The translations under genes and the position numbers were made by a program. A stretch of 5,322 nucleotides of DNA from Sulfuricella sp. (GTDB lineage: Bacteria > Pseudomonadota > Gammaproteobacteria > Burkholderiales > Sulfuricellaceae): positions 1 to 5,322 of the forward strand of contig JAIOJM010000309.1 in assembly GCA_019911785.1 (NCBI GenBank), written 5' to 3'. The stretch's first letter is position 1. Each line of letters starts with the position of its first letter. Of this stretch, positions 1-5,322 are shown one piece after another. The notes below the pieces were generated by a model. The model ran no database searches, was not told where the DNA came from, and saw only the letters and a program-made list of their open reading frames with translations.

Positions 1-1
1 A

Positions 2-397
2 ATGAATTCACGTTTCATGCGCATGACCAGCCGCTTGCTGATCGCCAGCGTTTTGGGCCTTGGCCTGCCGCTCCAGTCGGCTTATGCCGGGCTGGTGGGA
101 ACGGACAAGGTGGCCGTATCCGCTCAGTCCCAATCCGAGCGCGAGCGGATTCGTTCCTTCCTTGACCGTGAAGACGTGCGCAACGAATTGCAGGCTCAGG
201 GGATCGACGTCAACACCGCCAAAGCGCGTGTGGATGCACTGACCGACGAAGAGGTGCAGAAGGTTGCGGGCAAGCTGGACAAGATGCCCGCCGGTGGTGA
301 AATTATCGGGATTCTGTTCACCATTTTCATTGTCCTGCTGGTGACGGACATTCTGGGCTTTACCAAGGTGTTTCCGTTTACGCGCTCGGTCAAGTAA
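2..397 (+). CDS. PA2779-family small exported membrane protein (131 aa)
   Basis: The function is uncharacterised; I recognise the family by its overall layout and by its position next to a PA2778-family peptidase. Residues 1-29 form a signal peptide: basic residues at 4, 7 and 11, a hydrophobic core at 12-24, and a probable cleavage site AYA|G after A29. Residues 30-95 are polar and probably helical. Residues 80-90 (LTDEEVQKVAG) and Gly98-Gly99 resemble double-glycine leader motifs. Residues 101-118 are a membrane segment, followed by a conserved-looking aromatic tail with R128 and K131 at the end. The mature part is therefore predicted in the periplasm, anchored by its C-terminus. The ATG lies at the very edge of the window, so promoter and ribosome binding site are not visible; M6 or M8 are possible alternative starts. 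The next gene begins 9 bases downstream. Family call fairly sure; role inferred only. Confidence 0.85.
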   Translation: MNSRFMRMTSRLLIASVLGLGLPLQSAYAGLVGTDKVAVSAQSQSERERIRSFLDREDVRNELQAQGIDVNTAKARVDALTDEEVQKVAGKLDKMPAGGEIIGILFTIFIVLLVTDILGFTKVFPFTRSVK

Positions 398-406
398 CTT
401 CAAACC

Positions 407-1357
407 ATGTTGTTTCAAGTCTGCGCCCGCTTGATTGCGGGCGTTTTCTTTTTGATCTGGCTGGGCGGCTGCGCCACGCCGCAGACGCAGTCCCTGCTCA
501 AGACGAGCTCCAGGCAGCTGCCGCAGCAGGTGGAACTCAGCAAGGTACCGTTCTATCCCCAGGAGACCCACCAGTGTGGCCCGGCATCGCTCGCCATGGC
601 GCTTAATGCGGGGGGTGCCAAAGTGGCGCCGCAGGACCTGACCCCGCAAGTGTACCTGCCGGGGCTCGCGGGCAGCCTGCAAGTCGAGATGCTGGCCGCC
701 ACGCGGCGCAATGGCCTGCTGGCCTATGAGCTGGCGCCGAAGCTGGACGATTTGCTGGCGGAAGTGGCTGCCGGGTCGCCGGTGGTCGTGCTGCAAAACC
801 TCGCACTGAGCTGGTATCCGGTGTGGCATTACGCGGTGGTGGTGGGTTACGACCTCAAGCGCGAGGAAATCATCCTGCGCTCCGGCCTGGAGCAGCGGCA
901 GGTGCTGCCTTTCACGACATTCGAGCATACCTGGGAGCGCGCCGGCTACTGGGCCATGCTTGCGCTGCCGCCGGGCAGGATGCCCCGCACCGCGACTGAA
1001 GCTGCCTACGTTGCCGCGGCAGTGGCTCTGGAAAAGGTCGCCCCACCGAAAAGCGCCGAAGCCGCCTATGAAGCCGCGCTCAAACGCTGGCCGCGCAATC
1101 TTTCAGCCCGCATCGGCCTGGGCAATGCGGCCTACGCCCAAGGCGACTGGAAGCGCGCCGAAAAAGCTTACCTGCAGGCCATGCTGGATCATCCGAAGTC
1201 CGCCATTGCCTACAACAACCTTGCCCAAGCGCTGGCCGAGCAAGAGCGTTATCCCGAAGCACTGGATTTGGCAAATCAGGCTGTCCTCCTGGGTGGTCCG
1301 GAGCAGGACGCAGCCAGGAATACCCTGGATCAGATCAGAAAGAAAATGCGGAAGTAA
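407..1357 (+). CDS. PA2778-family C39-like cysteine peptidase, lipoprotein with TPR repeats (316 aa)
   Basis: Predicted lipid-anchored periplasmic cysteine peptidase. The signal peptide covers residues 1-21 (R8, hydrophobic core 9-19) and ends in the lipobox LGGC with Cys22 as the lipidated residue. Ala at +2 favours outer-membrane sorting under the Lol rule. The papain-like C39-type domain spans about 44-190. The catalytic Cys57 sits in QCGPASLAM, Gln52 is the likely oxyanion residue, and His141 lies in WHYAVVVGYD, with D149 nearby. After a linker, two to three TPR-like helical pairs fill about 215-298 (for example around N231-P263 and K264-G297), probably for protein binding. No clear Shine-Dalgarno precedes the ATG, which follows the upstream stop by 9 bases; translational coupling is plausible. 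This start is kept because only it yields a complete signal peptide. Codons 6-16 overlap an intrinsic terminator. C39 domains usually cut after Gly-Gly, and the upstream protein offers such a site. Natural substrate unproven. Confidence 0.88.
   Translation: MLFQVCARLIAGVFFLIWLGGCATPQTQSLLKTSSRQLPQQVELSKVPFYPQETHQCGPASLAMALNAGGAKVAPQDLTPQVYLPGLAGSLQVEMLAATRRNGLLAYELAPKLDDLLAEVAAGSPVVVLQNLALSWYPVWHYAVVVGYDLKREEIILRSGLEQRQVLPFTTFEHTWERAGYWAMLALPPGRMPRTATEAAYVAAAVALEKVAPPKSAEAAYEAALKRWPRNLSARIGLGNAAYAQGDWKRAEKAYLQAMLDHPKSAIAYNNLAQALAEQERYPEALDLANQAVLLGGPEQDAARNTLDQIRKKMRK
424..453 (+). terminator. Intrinsic terminator inside the start of the peptidase gene
   Basis: A perfect 7-bp stem, CGCCCGC (424-430) and GCGGGCG (437-443), encloses the loop TTGATT and is followed directly by TTTTCTTTTT (444-453). 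This is a textbook Rho-independent terminator for transcripts coming from the upstream small gene, 27 bases past its stop codon. It lies wholly within the coding sequence of the downstream lipoprotein, at about codons 6-16, where the T-tract encodes the Phe/Leu core of the signal peptide. It may be a true terminator that reduces expression of the second gene, or an attenuator that a ribosome initiating at 407 would melt. Chance formation is less likely given the clean stem and U-tract. Confidence 0.7.
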
Positions 1358-1367
1358 GCTCCAGGCT

Positions 1368-3029
1368 TCAGGACGGTTTGCGCTGGAACAGCCAATGCCG
1401 CTCCAATTTGTCTCCGGGCCGGTTGCCTTCCCAGATTTTGTGCCATTCCGGGCCGGGAGGCGCTTCCGGGTCCCTGGCGCGGCCCTGCACCAGCAGCAGA
1501 TCACACTCTATCCCCCGGTGGGTTTCCGTGCGTCGGGTAAGGATGCCGGCGTAGTACTCCAGCAGGGCACGCTGCGGCTCGCCCAGTTTGCTGCTGGAAA
1601 TGCAGTCGTGGCGAGCGGGCAAGGCTTGCTGCAGGGAGGCGATCATGGAACGGTAGCTCTTGCCGGCATCGAGCCAGGGCAGCCACACTGTCATCATGAT
1701 CACCCACACCAGCGTGATGCCGGCCGCCGAGTTGAGCACGGCGCGCGGATTGCGGGGCAGGGATCTCGCCCAGAAAATGATGAACAGCCAGGCCAGGGTG
1801 GCCAACAGCGCGATGGCAAAGTGCAGCGGTTCGAACGCCGGGATGTAACCCGGCTGCAATCGTTGCAGGTGCTCTGCCCGGGCGGCAGGATGGCCGGAGA
1901 TCATGGCGAACCAGAAGAACCAGAACACGCCGGCGATAAAGCCGAAGGTCATGATGCTGAACCAGTTCAGCGCGCTGGCCGCGCCGCGCCGTATGGTGTT
2001 GACGCCGGGTGCGGCCAGCAGCGAGAGGGGCAGCAGCATCGGCAGGGCATAGAGCTCGCGCGCGTCGGAAGCCAGGCTGAATACCCCCAGCATCACCAGG
2101 AAGGCGGTGAGGGCAAGCTGAATCCCGGCTTGCCCGAAGACGGTGCGCCGTCCCTGCCACAGCGTCCACAGCGCAATCGGCAGCGCCGGCCAGGCGAACC
2201 AGGGCAGGGTTTTTAAATAATACCAGTGATCGCTGTCGGGGCCGAGTTTGGCAAATCCGAGGAACCGCCCCAGGTTGTTGATCCAGAGCCATTCCCTGAA
2301 CAGCTCCGGCGAGCGCAGATAAAGCAGGGTCGGCCAAATGGTCAGCCATGGCACCGCCGCCAGGAAGGCGATAGCAAGGCACAGCACGTAATCCCGGCTG
2401 CGCCAGTGGCGGAATACGAGCGGCAACAGCAGGGCCGTCAGCCCAATTATCCCGGGGGCGATCAGTCCCTTGGACATGAAACCGATACCGGTTCCCGTGC
2501 CGAGCCAGAAACCTGCCAGTGCGAATCTCCTGCGACTCAGCGCCAGGCCGTAGATGGCCATGGCGAAGCCGGCCAGCAAGGCGGTGTCGGTGATCATTTC
2601 ATGGCCACGGATCAGCAGCCCCAGGCAGCCGATCAGGATCAGCACGGCGAGGCGGCCATGGCCCTTGCCCCACAGTTCCCTGCCGGTCAGCCCGGTGAGC
2701 AGCAGCGCGATCGCCATGAAAAAGCCGGTGGTCAGGCGCGCTGCGTCATGCAGGGGAAGCGCGAAGGAGAATATTTTCCCGAATAGCGCCGCAGTGAGGT
2801 AATACAGCGGCGGCTTCTCCATGAAAGGCTCGCCGCCCAGGGTCGGTACGATCCAGTCGCCGCTTTGGAGAATATGGTATATCAGCCCGAAGCTGTAAGC
2901 TTCATCGGGTTTCCATGGCTGGTGGCCGATCAGGCCGGGCAGTATCCAGGCTAGGCAGAGCGCGGCAAGCAGGAACAAGGTTGAACGCGTGCTGAAATAG
3001 GTAATGTCTGTGGGTTGGCTCATTGCCAT
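1368..3029 (-). CDS. ArnT/PMT-type glycosyltransferase, GT39/GT83-like integral membrane protein (553 aa)
   Basis: Predicted inner-membrane transferase that moves a sugar from a polyprenyl-phosphate donor to an acceptor on the periplasmic side, as ArnT does for lipid A. The N-terminal membrane segment (about 17-35) is followed by the acidic pair D42-E43 in KPDEAY, the family's catalytic-loop signature. Then comes EKPPLYY (71-77), typical of ArnT-like proteins. Later parts include a SDAREL-YALP stretch resembling the conserved RxxYxLP region. In total 10-12 hydrophobic segments fill residues 17-440, followed by a soluble periplasmic tail of about 100 residues, close to the usual ArnT size. Donor and acceptor cannot be told; no arn, LPS or polyprenyl-sugar genes are nearby. 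The start could be the ATG at 3029 or the one two codons later (3023); a purine-rich AGAGA lies upstream within a short repeat. A weak -10-like TAAAAT (3069-3074) may drive it. It converges on the peptidase gene with 10 bases between stop codons. Confidence 0.85.
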   Translation of the reverse strand: MAMSQPTDITYFSTRSTLFLLAALCLAWILPGLIGHQPWKPDEAYSFGLIYHILQSGDWIVPTLGGEPFMEKPPLYYLTAALFGKIFSFALPLHDAARLTTGFFMAIALLLTGLTGRELWGKGHGRLAVLILIGCLGLLIRGHEMITDTALLAGFAMAIYGLALSRRRFALAGFWLGTGTGIGFMSKGLIAPGIIGLTALLLPLVFRHWRSRDYVLCLAIAFLAAVPWLTIWPTLLYLRSPELFREWLWINNLGRFLGFAKLGPDSDHWYYLKTLPWFAWPALPIALWTLWQGRRTVFGQAGIQLALTAFLVMLGVFSLASDARELYALPMLLPLSLLAAPGVNTIRRGAASALNWFSIMTFGFIAGVFWFFWFAMISGHPAARAEHLQRLQPGYIPAFEPLHFAIALLATLAWLFIIFWARSLPRNPRAVLNSAAGITLVWVIMMTVWLPWLDAGKSYRSMIASLQQALPARHDCISSSKLGEPQRALLEYYAGILTRRTETHRGIECDLLLVQGRARDPEAPPGPEWHKIWEGNRPGDKLERHWLFQRKPS

Positions 3030-3045
3030 CTCTGTGTTCTCTGTG
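3028..3045 (-). repeat. Two tandem 9-base CACAGAG units at the glycosyltransferase start
   Basis: Read on the minus strand, CACAGAGAA is followed at once by CACAGAGAT, whose last two bases are the first two of the ATG at 3029. The same kind of tandem (C)CACAGAG repeat is, from memory, common between genes in many environmental proteobacterial genomes, so this may be a short member of a dispersed family. It also supplies the purine-rich sequence that would act as ribosome binding site. Confidence 0.5.
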
Positions 3046-3091
3046 GCTTGAACTGCTTTTTTAGGTTTATTTTAGCCAACCCGGCATAAAC

Positions 3092-3117
3092 AAAAAAGGC
3101 AGCTTCAAGCTGCCTTT
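3092..3117 (-). terminator. Intrinsic terminator of rpmE
   Basis: On the minus strand a perfect 9-bp stem, AAAGGCAGC and GCTGCCTTT, encloses the loop TTGAA and runs into a six-T tract whose first three bases form the end of the stem. It begins 23 bases after the rpmE stop codon. It should end the trxA-rho-rpmE transcription block and separate it from the glycosyltransferase gene downstream on the same strand. Confidence 0.88.
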
Positions 3118-3140
3118 ATGTTGCTGCGTAGCGTCGAAGC

Positions 3141-3344
3141 TTACTTCATGCCGTATTTCTGGCGGAACTTCTCGACGCGGCCGGCGGTGTCGACGATCTT
3201 CTGCTTGCCGGTGTAGAACGGGTGGCACATCGAGCAGACTTCAATGCCCAGCGATTTGTTCATGGTCGAACGAGTCTTGAACTTTTCGCCGCAGCTGCAA
3301 GTCACTTCGATTTCGTTATATTCTGGGTGAATTTCCGGTTTCAT
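3141..3344 (-). CDS. rpmE: 50S ribosomal protein L31, zinc-binding type (67 aa)
   Basis: Ribosomal protein L31 of the large subunit, which bridges the two subunits at the central protuberance. It opens with the typical [11 protein letters not shown]. Four cysteines, C16, C18, C37 and C40 (CSC and CSMC), form the zinc site, marking the C+ or zinc-containing paralogue rather than the zinc-free YkgM/RpmE2 type. HPFYTGKQK (41-49) and [10 protein letters not shown] (56-65) are family hallmarks, and the length is normal. A good Shine-Dalgarno AAGGA (3353-3357) lies 8 bases before the ATG. It sits 96 bases downstream of rho, with its own strong promoter after the rho stop and a clear terminator behind it, so it can be expressed separately from rho. 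The hairpin in its 5'UTR suggests possible feedback by L31. Confidence 0.97.
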   Translation of the reverse strand: MKPEIHPEYNEIEVTCSCGEKFKTRSTMNKSLGIEVCSMCHPFYTGKQKIVDTAGRVEKFRQKYGMK

Positions 3345-3352
3345 GGCTTAAA

Positions 3353-3357
3353 TCCTT
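3353..3357 (-). promoter_or_regulatory. Ribosome binding site of rpmE
   Basis: AAGGA on the minus strand, 8 bases before the rpmE ATG. It is the strongest Shine-Dalgarno in the window and directly follows a predicted hairpin, so folding of the leader could affect its access. Confidence 0.75.
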
Positions 3358-3358
3358 G

Positions 3359-3389
3359 GAATCTGGCGGCTTTTTTTAGGGCCGAATTC
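3359..3389 (-). promoter_or_regulatory. Hairpin in the rpmE 5'UTR, possible L31 leader
   Basis: On the minus strand the outer pairs GAAT (3386-3389) and ATTC (3359-3362) and the inner pairs CGGC (3381-3384) and GCCG (3367-3370) enclose the loop CCTAAAAAAA. There is a small internal loop of T against CCAG. The structure ends one base before the AAGGA ribosome binding site. Autoregulatory leaders are known for L31 genes in other bacteria, but I cannot match this one to a described class. Modest stability; a hypothesis. Confidence 0.35.
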
Positions 3390-3402
3390 TTAAAAAAGAG
3401 GG

Positions 3403-3431
3403 ATTATCCTCTAAAAAATGGGCTTTATCAA
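3403..3431 (-). promoter_or_regulatory. Sigma70-type promoter of rpmE
   Basis: On the minus strand TTGATA (-35, 3426-3431; five of six consensus bases) and GATAAT (-10, 3403-3408; five of six) are separated by exactly 17 bases. The -35 box starts 10 bases after the rho stop codon. Transcription would begin near 3396-3390, giving a 5'UTR of about 45-50 bases. This is the best promoter in the window and suits a highly expressed ribosomal protein gene that must outpace rho. Confidence 0.75.
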
Positions 3432-3440
3432 GTCCGGCTG

Positions 3441-4697
3441 TCACCGGCGCATCGAATCGAAAAAGTCCGCGTTGTTCTTGGTTGCCTTGATCTTGTCGAT
3501 CAGAAACTCTGTTGCCTCCAGATCGTCCATCGGGTAGAGCAGTTTACGCAGCACCCAGATTTTTTGCAGGATGTCGGGTTTGATCAGCAATTCTTCCTTG
3601 CGCGTGCCGGAGCGGTTGACGTTGATCGCCGGATACAGGCGCTTCTCCGCCATCTTGCGATCCATGTGGATTTCCATGTTGCCGGTGCCCTTGAATTCCT
3701 CGTAGATCACGTCGTCCATGCGCGAGCCGGTATCCACCAGCGCGGTGGCGATGATGGTGAGCGAACCGCCTTCCTCGATGTTGCGCGCCGCGCCGAAGAA
3801 GCGCTTCGGGCGTTGCAAGGCGTTGGCGTCCACGCCGCCGGTGAGCACCTTGCCGGAAGACGGTACCACGGTGTTGTAGGCGCGCGCCAGGCGGGTGATG
3901 GAGTCGAGCAGGATGACCACGTCCTTTTTGTGCTCCACCAGGCGCTTGGCTTTTTCCATCACCATTTCGGCGACCTGGACGTGGCGCGTGGCGGGTTCGT
4001 CGAAGGTGGAGGAAACCACCTCGCCGCGCACCGAGCGCTGCATTTCCGTCACTTCTTCCGGGCGCTCGTCGATCAGCAGCACGATCAGGTAGCATTCCGG
4101 GTGGTTGGCCGCGATGGAGTGGGCGATATGCTGCAGCATCACGGTCTTGCCGGATTTCGGCGAGGCCACCAGCAGACCGCGCTGGCCCTTGCCGATCGGC
4201 GCGACCATGTCGATGACGCGGCCGGTGATGTTCTCTTCCGCCTTGATATCGCGTTCCAGGATCATCGGCTGATTCGGGAACAGCGGCGTCAGGTTCTCGA
4301 ACAGGATCTTGTGCTTGGAGTTCTCCGGCGGTTCGCCGTTGACATTGTCCACCTTGACCAGTGCGAAATAGCGCTCCCCTTCCTTGGGAGTGCGGATCTC
4401 ACCCTCGATCGAATCGCCGGTGTGCAGGTTGAAGCGGCGAATCTGCGAAGGGCTGACGTAAATGTCGTCCGGCCCGGCCAGATAGGAGGTGTCGGGCGAA
4501 CGGAGGAAGCCGAAACCGTCCGGCAGGACTTCCAGCGTGCCTTCGCCATAAATGCTTTCGCCTTTCTTGGCCTGATTCTTGAGCAAGGCAAAAATCAGAT
4601 CCTGCTTGCGCAGGCGGCTGGCACCCTCAATTTCATTGGTGATGGCCATTTCCACCAGTTCGGTGACGGGGAGGTGTTTTAAGTCGGATAAGCGCAT
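3441..4697 (-). CDS. rho: Transcription termination factor Rho (418 aa)
   Basis: Hexameric RNA-dependent ATPase/helicase that loads on C-rich nascent RNA and ends transcription. The N-terminal Rho_N helical domain is at about 1-47. The cold-shock-like primary RNA-binding domain is at about 50-125, with GFGFLR at 61-66 and Y80. The RecA-type ATPase core follows: Walker A ASPKSGKT at 178-185 with K184, DERPEEV at 210-216 containing the catalytic E211, Walker B VVILLD ending at D265, and the Q-loop around 278-290. These fall at the same numbers as in E. coli Rho, so the gene is full length and intact. The MRLSDLK start fits the family, but no Shine-Dalgarno precedes it; the bases before the ATG are pyrimidine-rich, so initiation may depend on S1 or another mechanism. 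It lies downstream of trxA with a 136-base gap that contains a hairpin and a rut-like leader, pointing to autoregulation. Confidence 0.98.
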   Translation of the reverse strand: MRLSDLKHLPVTELVEMAITNEIEGASRLRKQDLIFALLKNQAKKGESIYGEGTLEVLPDGFGFLRSPDTSYLAGPDDIYVSPSQIRRFNLHTGDSIEGEIRTPKEGERYFALVKVDNVNGEPPENSKHKILFENLTPLFPNQPMILERDIKAEENITGRVIDMVAPIGKGQRGLLVASPKSGKTVMLQHIAHSIAANHPECYLIVLLIDERPEEVTEMQRSVRGEVVSSTFDEPATRHVQVAEMVMEKAKRLVEHKKDVVILLDSITRLARAYNTVVPSSGKVLTGGVDANALQRPKRFFGAARNIEEGGSLTIIATALVDTGSRMDDVIYEEFKGTGNMEIHMDRKMAEKRLYPAINVNRSGTRKEELLIKPDILQKIWVLRKLLYPMDDLEATEFLIDKIKATKNNADFFDSMRR

Positions 4698-4787
4698 GGC
4701 GGTAGGATAGGATGAATCAGAAGAAAAGGTGGATCAAAGGTAGTGCAAGATGGATCTGGAAGTTCAGAGTGCGGCGGGAAGAAGCTT
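4698..4787 (-). promoter_or_regulatory. C-rich, G-poor rho leader, candidate rut site for Rho autoregulation
   Basis: The 90 bases before the rho ATG contain, on the transcribed strand, 35 C and only 9 G by my count (39% against 10%). There are many pyrimidine-C steps and no strong hairpin. This is the composition expected of a Rho utilisation site. E. coli rho is autoregulated by Rho-dependent attenuation in its own leader, so the same logic is plausible here. There is no ATG or GTG on this strand in the segment, so an ATG- or GTG-started leader peptide within it is excluded. I saw no convincing rho promoter here. Confidence 0.55.
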
Positions 4788-4820
4788 GCGCCTGAGCCCG
4801 AGGAACGGGCAGTCAGGCGC
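4788..4820 (-). terminator. Strong hairpin after trxA, weak or Rho-assisted terminator
   Basis: On the minus strand GCGCCTGA (4813-4820) pairs perfectly with TCAGGCGC (4788-4795). Inside this, GCCCG (4806-4810) pairs with CGGGC (4796-4800) around the loop TTCCT, with CT bulged on one side. It begins 13 bases after the trxA stop. The following bases are AAGCTTCTTCCC rather than a U-run, so it is not a clean intrinsic terminator. It could protect the trxA mRNA 3' end or pause polymerase before the rut-like leader. Confidence 0.5.
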
Positions 4821-4833
4821 TAGGTTATCGGCT

Positions 4834-5160
4834 TTAGATATTGCTGTCAATGAATGCGGTCAGCTGGGACTTGGACAGGGCACCGACCTTGGTGGCTTCG
4901 ATGTTGCCGTTCTTGAAAATCATCAGGGTAGGAATGCCGCGGATGCCGAATTTTGGCGGCGTGGCCTGGTTTTCGTCGATGTTGAGCTTGGCGACCTTGA
5001 GGCGCCCGGCGTATTCCTGCGCCACTTCGTCAAGAACCGGGGCGATCATCTTGCACGGGCCGCACCAGTCCGCCCAGTAGTCAACCAGCACGGGCAATGG
5101 GGATTGCAGGACTTCCTGCTCGAAGGTGTCGTCGGTGACGTAATGGATATGCTCGCTCAT
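4834..5160 (-). CDS. trxA: Thioredoxin 1 (108 aa)
   Basis: Small cytoplasmic protein disulfide reductase, reduced by thioredoxin reductase, that serves ribonucleotide reductase, PAPS/methionine sulfoxide reductases and general thiol repair. The active site WCGPC holds C33 and C36. D27 is the buried Asp, P41 follows in the active-site helix, and the cis-proline P77 lies in GIPTLMIF. Length and fold order match E. coli TrxA. There is no signal peptide. A GGAG ribosome binding site (5170-5173) lies 9 bases before the ATG. It is the first gene of the trxA-rho-rpmE block, an arrangement common in proteobacteria. The 162 bases upstream hold short repeats but no convincing promoter by eye. Intact and ordinary. 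Confidence 0.98.
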   Translation of the reverse strand: MSEHIHYVTDDTFEQEVLQSPLPVLVDYWADWCGPCKMIAPVLDEVAQEYAGRLKVAKLNIDENQATPPKFGIRGIPTLMIFKNGNIEATKVGALSKSQLTAFIDSNI

Positions 5161-5169
5161 GAGTTCTTG

Positions 5170-5173
5170 CTCC
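5170..5173 (-). promoter_or_regulatory. Ribosome binding site of trxA
   Basis: GGAG on the minus strand, 9 bases before the trxA ATG, which supports that start codon. Confidence 0.65.
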
Positions 5174-5209
5174 AGTTCAATAGAGAATCAACGGAAAAGA
5201 TGGTGAAAC

Positions 5210-5253
5210 GCTGTGACAGCTAGACGATTGTGTTTGCTATTGTGTTGTGACAG
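5210..5253. repeat. TGTGACAG repeats in the trxA upstream region, possible operator
   Basis: TGTGACAG occurs at 5212-5219 and again at 5246-5253, 34 bases apart start to start. The first copy sits in the perfect short palindrome GCTGT-G-ACAGC (5210-5220). Between and overlapping them, ATTGTGTT occurs twice (5227-5234 and 5239-5246), 12 bases apart. This could be a regulator binding region for trxA or for a gene beyond the window. No protein can be named from it. Confidence 0.35.
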
Positions 5254-5322
5254 ACGTGTTGCCGGTTTATGGGCCGGGTATGAAGTTATTTTTTGAACTT
5301 TATCCTAACCAAAAAAATCCGG

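Noticed and set aside
8..928. A 306-codon minus-strand open frame opposite the small protein and peptidase genes
   Set aside because: Arg/Gln/His-rich antisense shadow; both plus-strand genes have signal peptides and family motifs.
1355..1368. AAGC/GCTT inverted repeat between the convergent stop codons as a bidirectional terminator
   Set aside because: Only a 4-bp stem with no T-tract on either strand.
960..2216. A 418-codon plus-strand open frame covering the peptidase 3' end and the glycosyltransferase antisense
   Set aside because: It spans two real convergent genes in a different frame and its translation is low-complexity Arg/Pro/Gln/Gly without any domain.
3069..3074. TAAAAT as the -10 of a glycosyltransferase promoter
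   Set aside because: The only partner -35 is the T-run of the rpmE terminator and there is no extended -10; too weak to list as a promoter.
3394..3415. AGAGG/CCTCT hairpin with a T-run as a rho terminator
   Set aside because: The stem is only 5 bp, and it contains the -10 box of a near-consensus promoter with a correctly spaced -35, which explains it better. A dual role cannot be excluded.
3222..4682. A 486-codon open frame on the plus strand opposite rho and the start of rpmE
   Set aside because: It is a shadow of the certain rho gene: His/Asp/Val/Arg-rich composition typical of antisense translation, no recognisable domain, and it crosses the promoter and gene boundary of rpmE.
5283..5300. 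AAGTT/AACTT inverted repeat near the right edge
   Set aside because: Five-base arms in an AT-rich stretch are expected by chance and the neighbouring gene is outside the window.
5161..5322. Sigma70 promoter for trxA
   Set aside because: Candidate boxes such as TTGGTT with TAACTT match the -10 consensus at only three of six bases; nothing convincing by eye.

Overview
The window carries six protein-coding genes and no RNA genes, mobile elements or CRISPR arrays. Gene content and protein style suggest a betaproteobacterium, perhaps of the Nitrosomonadales/Gallionellales kind. The basis is the trxA-rho-rpmE order, a 418-residue Rho whose N-terminus and RNA-binding domain read like betaproteobacterial Rho, a zinc-type L31, and an adjacent PA2779/PA2778 gene pair. 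The lineage is inferred from remembered family sequences; no search was run.

Left part, plus strand (2-1357): a two-gene unit. The first gene encodes a small exported PA2779-family protein with a C-terminal membrane segment. Nine bases later comes a PA2778-family lipoprotein with a C39-like cysteine peptidase domain and C-terminal TPR repeats. The small protein has a stretch resembling the 'double-glycine' leaders cut by C39 peptidases, placed directly before its membrane segment. I therefore propose that the two proteins are substrate and protease. A textbook intrinsic terminator lies inside the first codons of the peptidase gene and also encodes part of its signal peptide, so expression of the second gene may be conditional.

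Middle, minus strand (1368-3029): an orphan ArnT/PMT-type membrane glycosyltransferase, convergent with the peptidase gene with 10 bases between the stop codons. Its start codon overlaps a short tandem CACAGAG repeat.

Right part, minus strand (3092-5322): a housekeeping block transcribed trxA -> rho -> rpmE. Thioredoxin is followed by a strong hairpin without a clean U-tract. A 90-base C-rich, G-poor rho leader follows, which looks like a Rho-loading (rut) region and fits Rho autoregulation. rpmE (L31) has its own near-consensus sigma70 promoter just after the rho stop, a small 5'UTR hairpin ending at its ribosome binding site, and a clear intrinsic terminator. The region upstream of trxA (5161-5322) holds no gene, only short repeats that could be an operator.

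The most interesting item is the putative peptidase/substrate pair at the left end. Next are the terminator hidden in a signal-peptide coding region and the rut-like rho leader.
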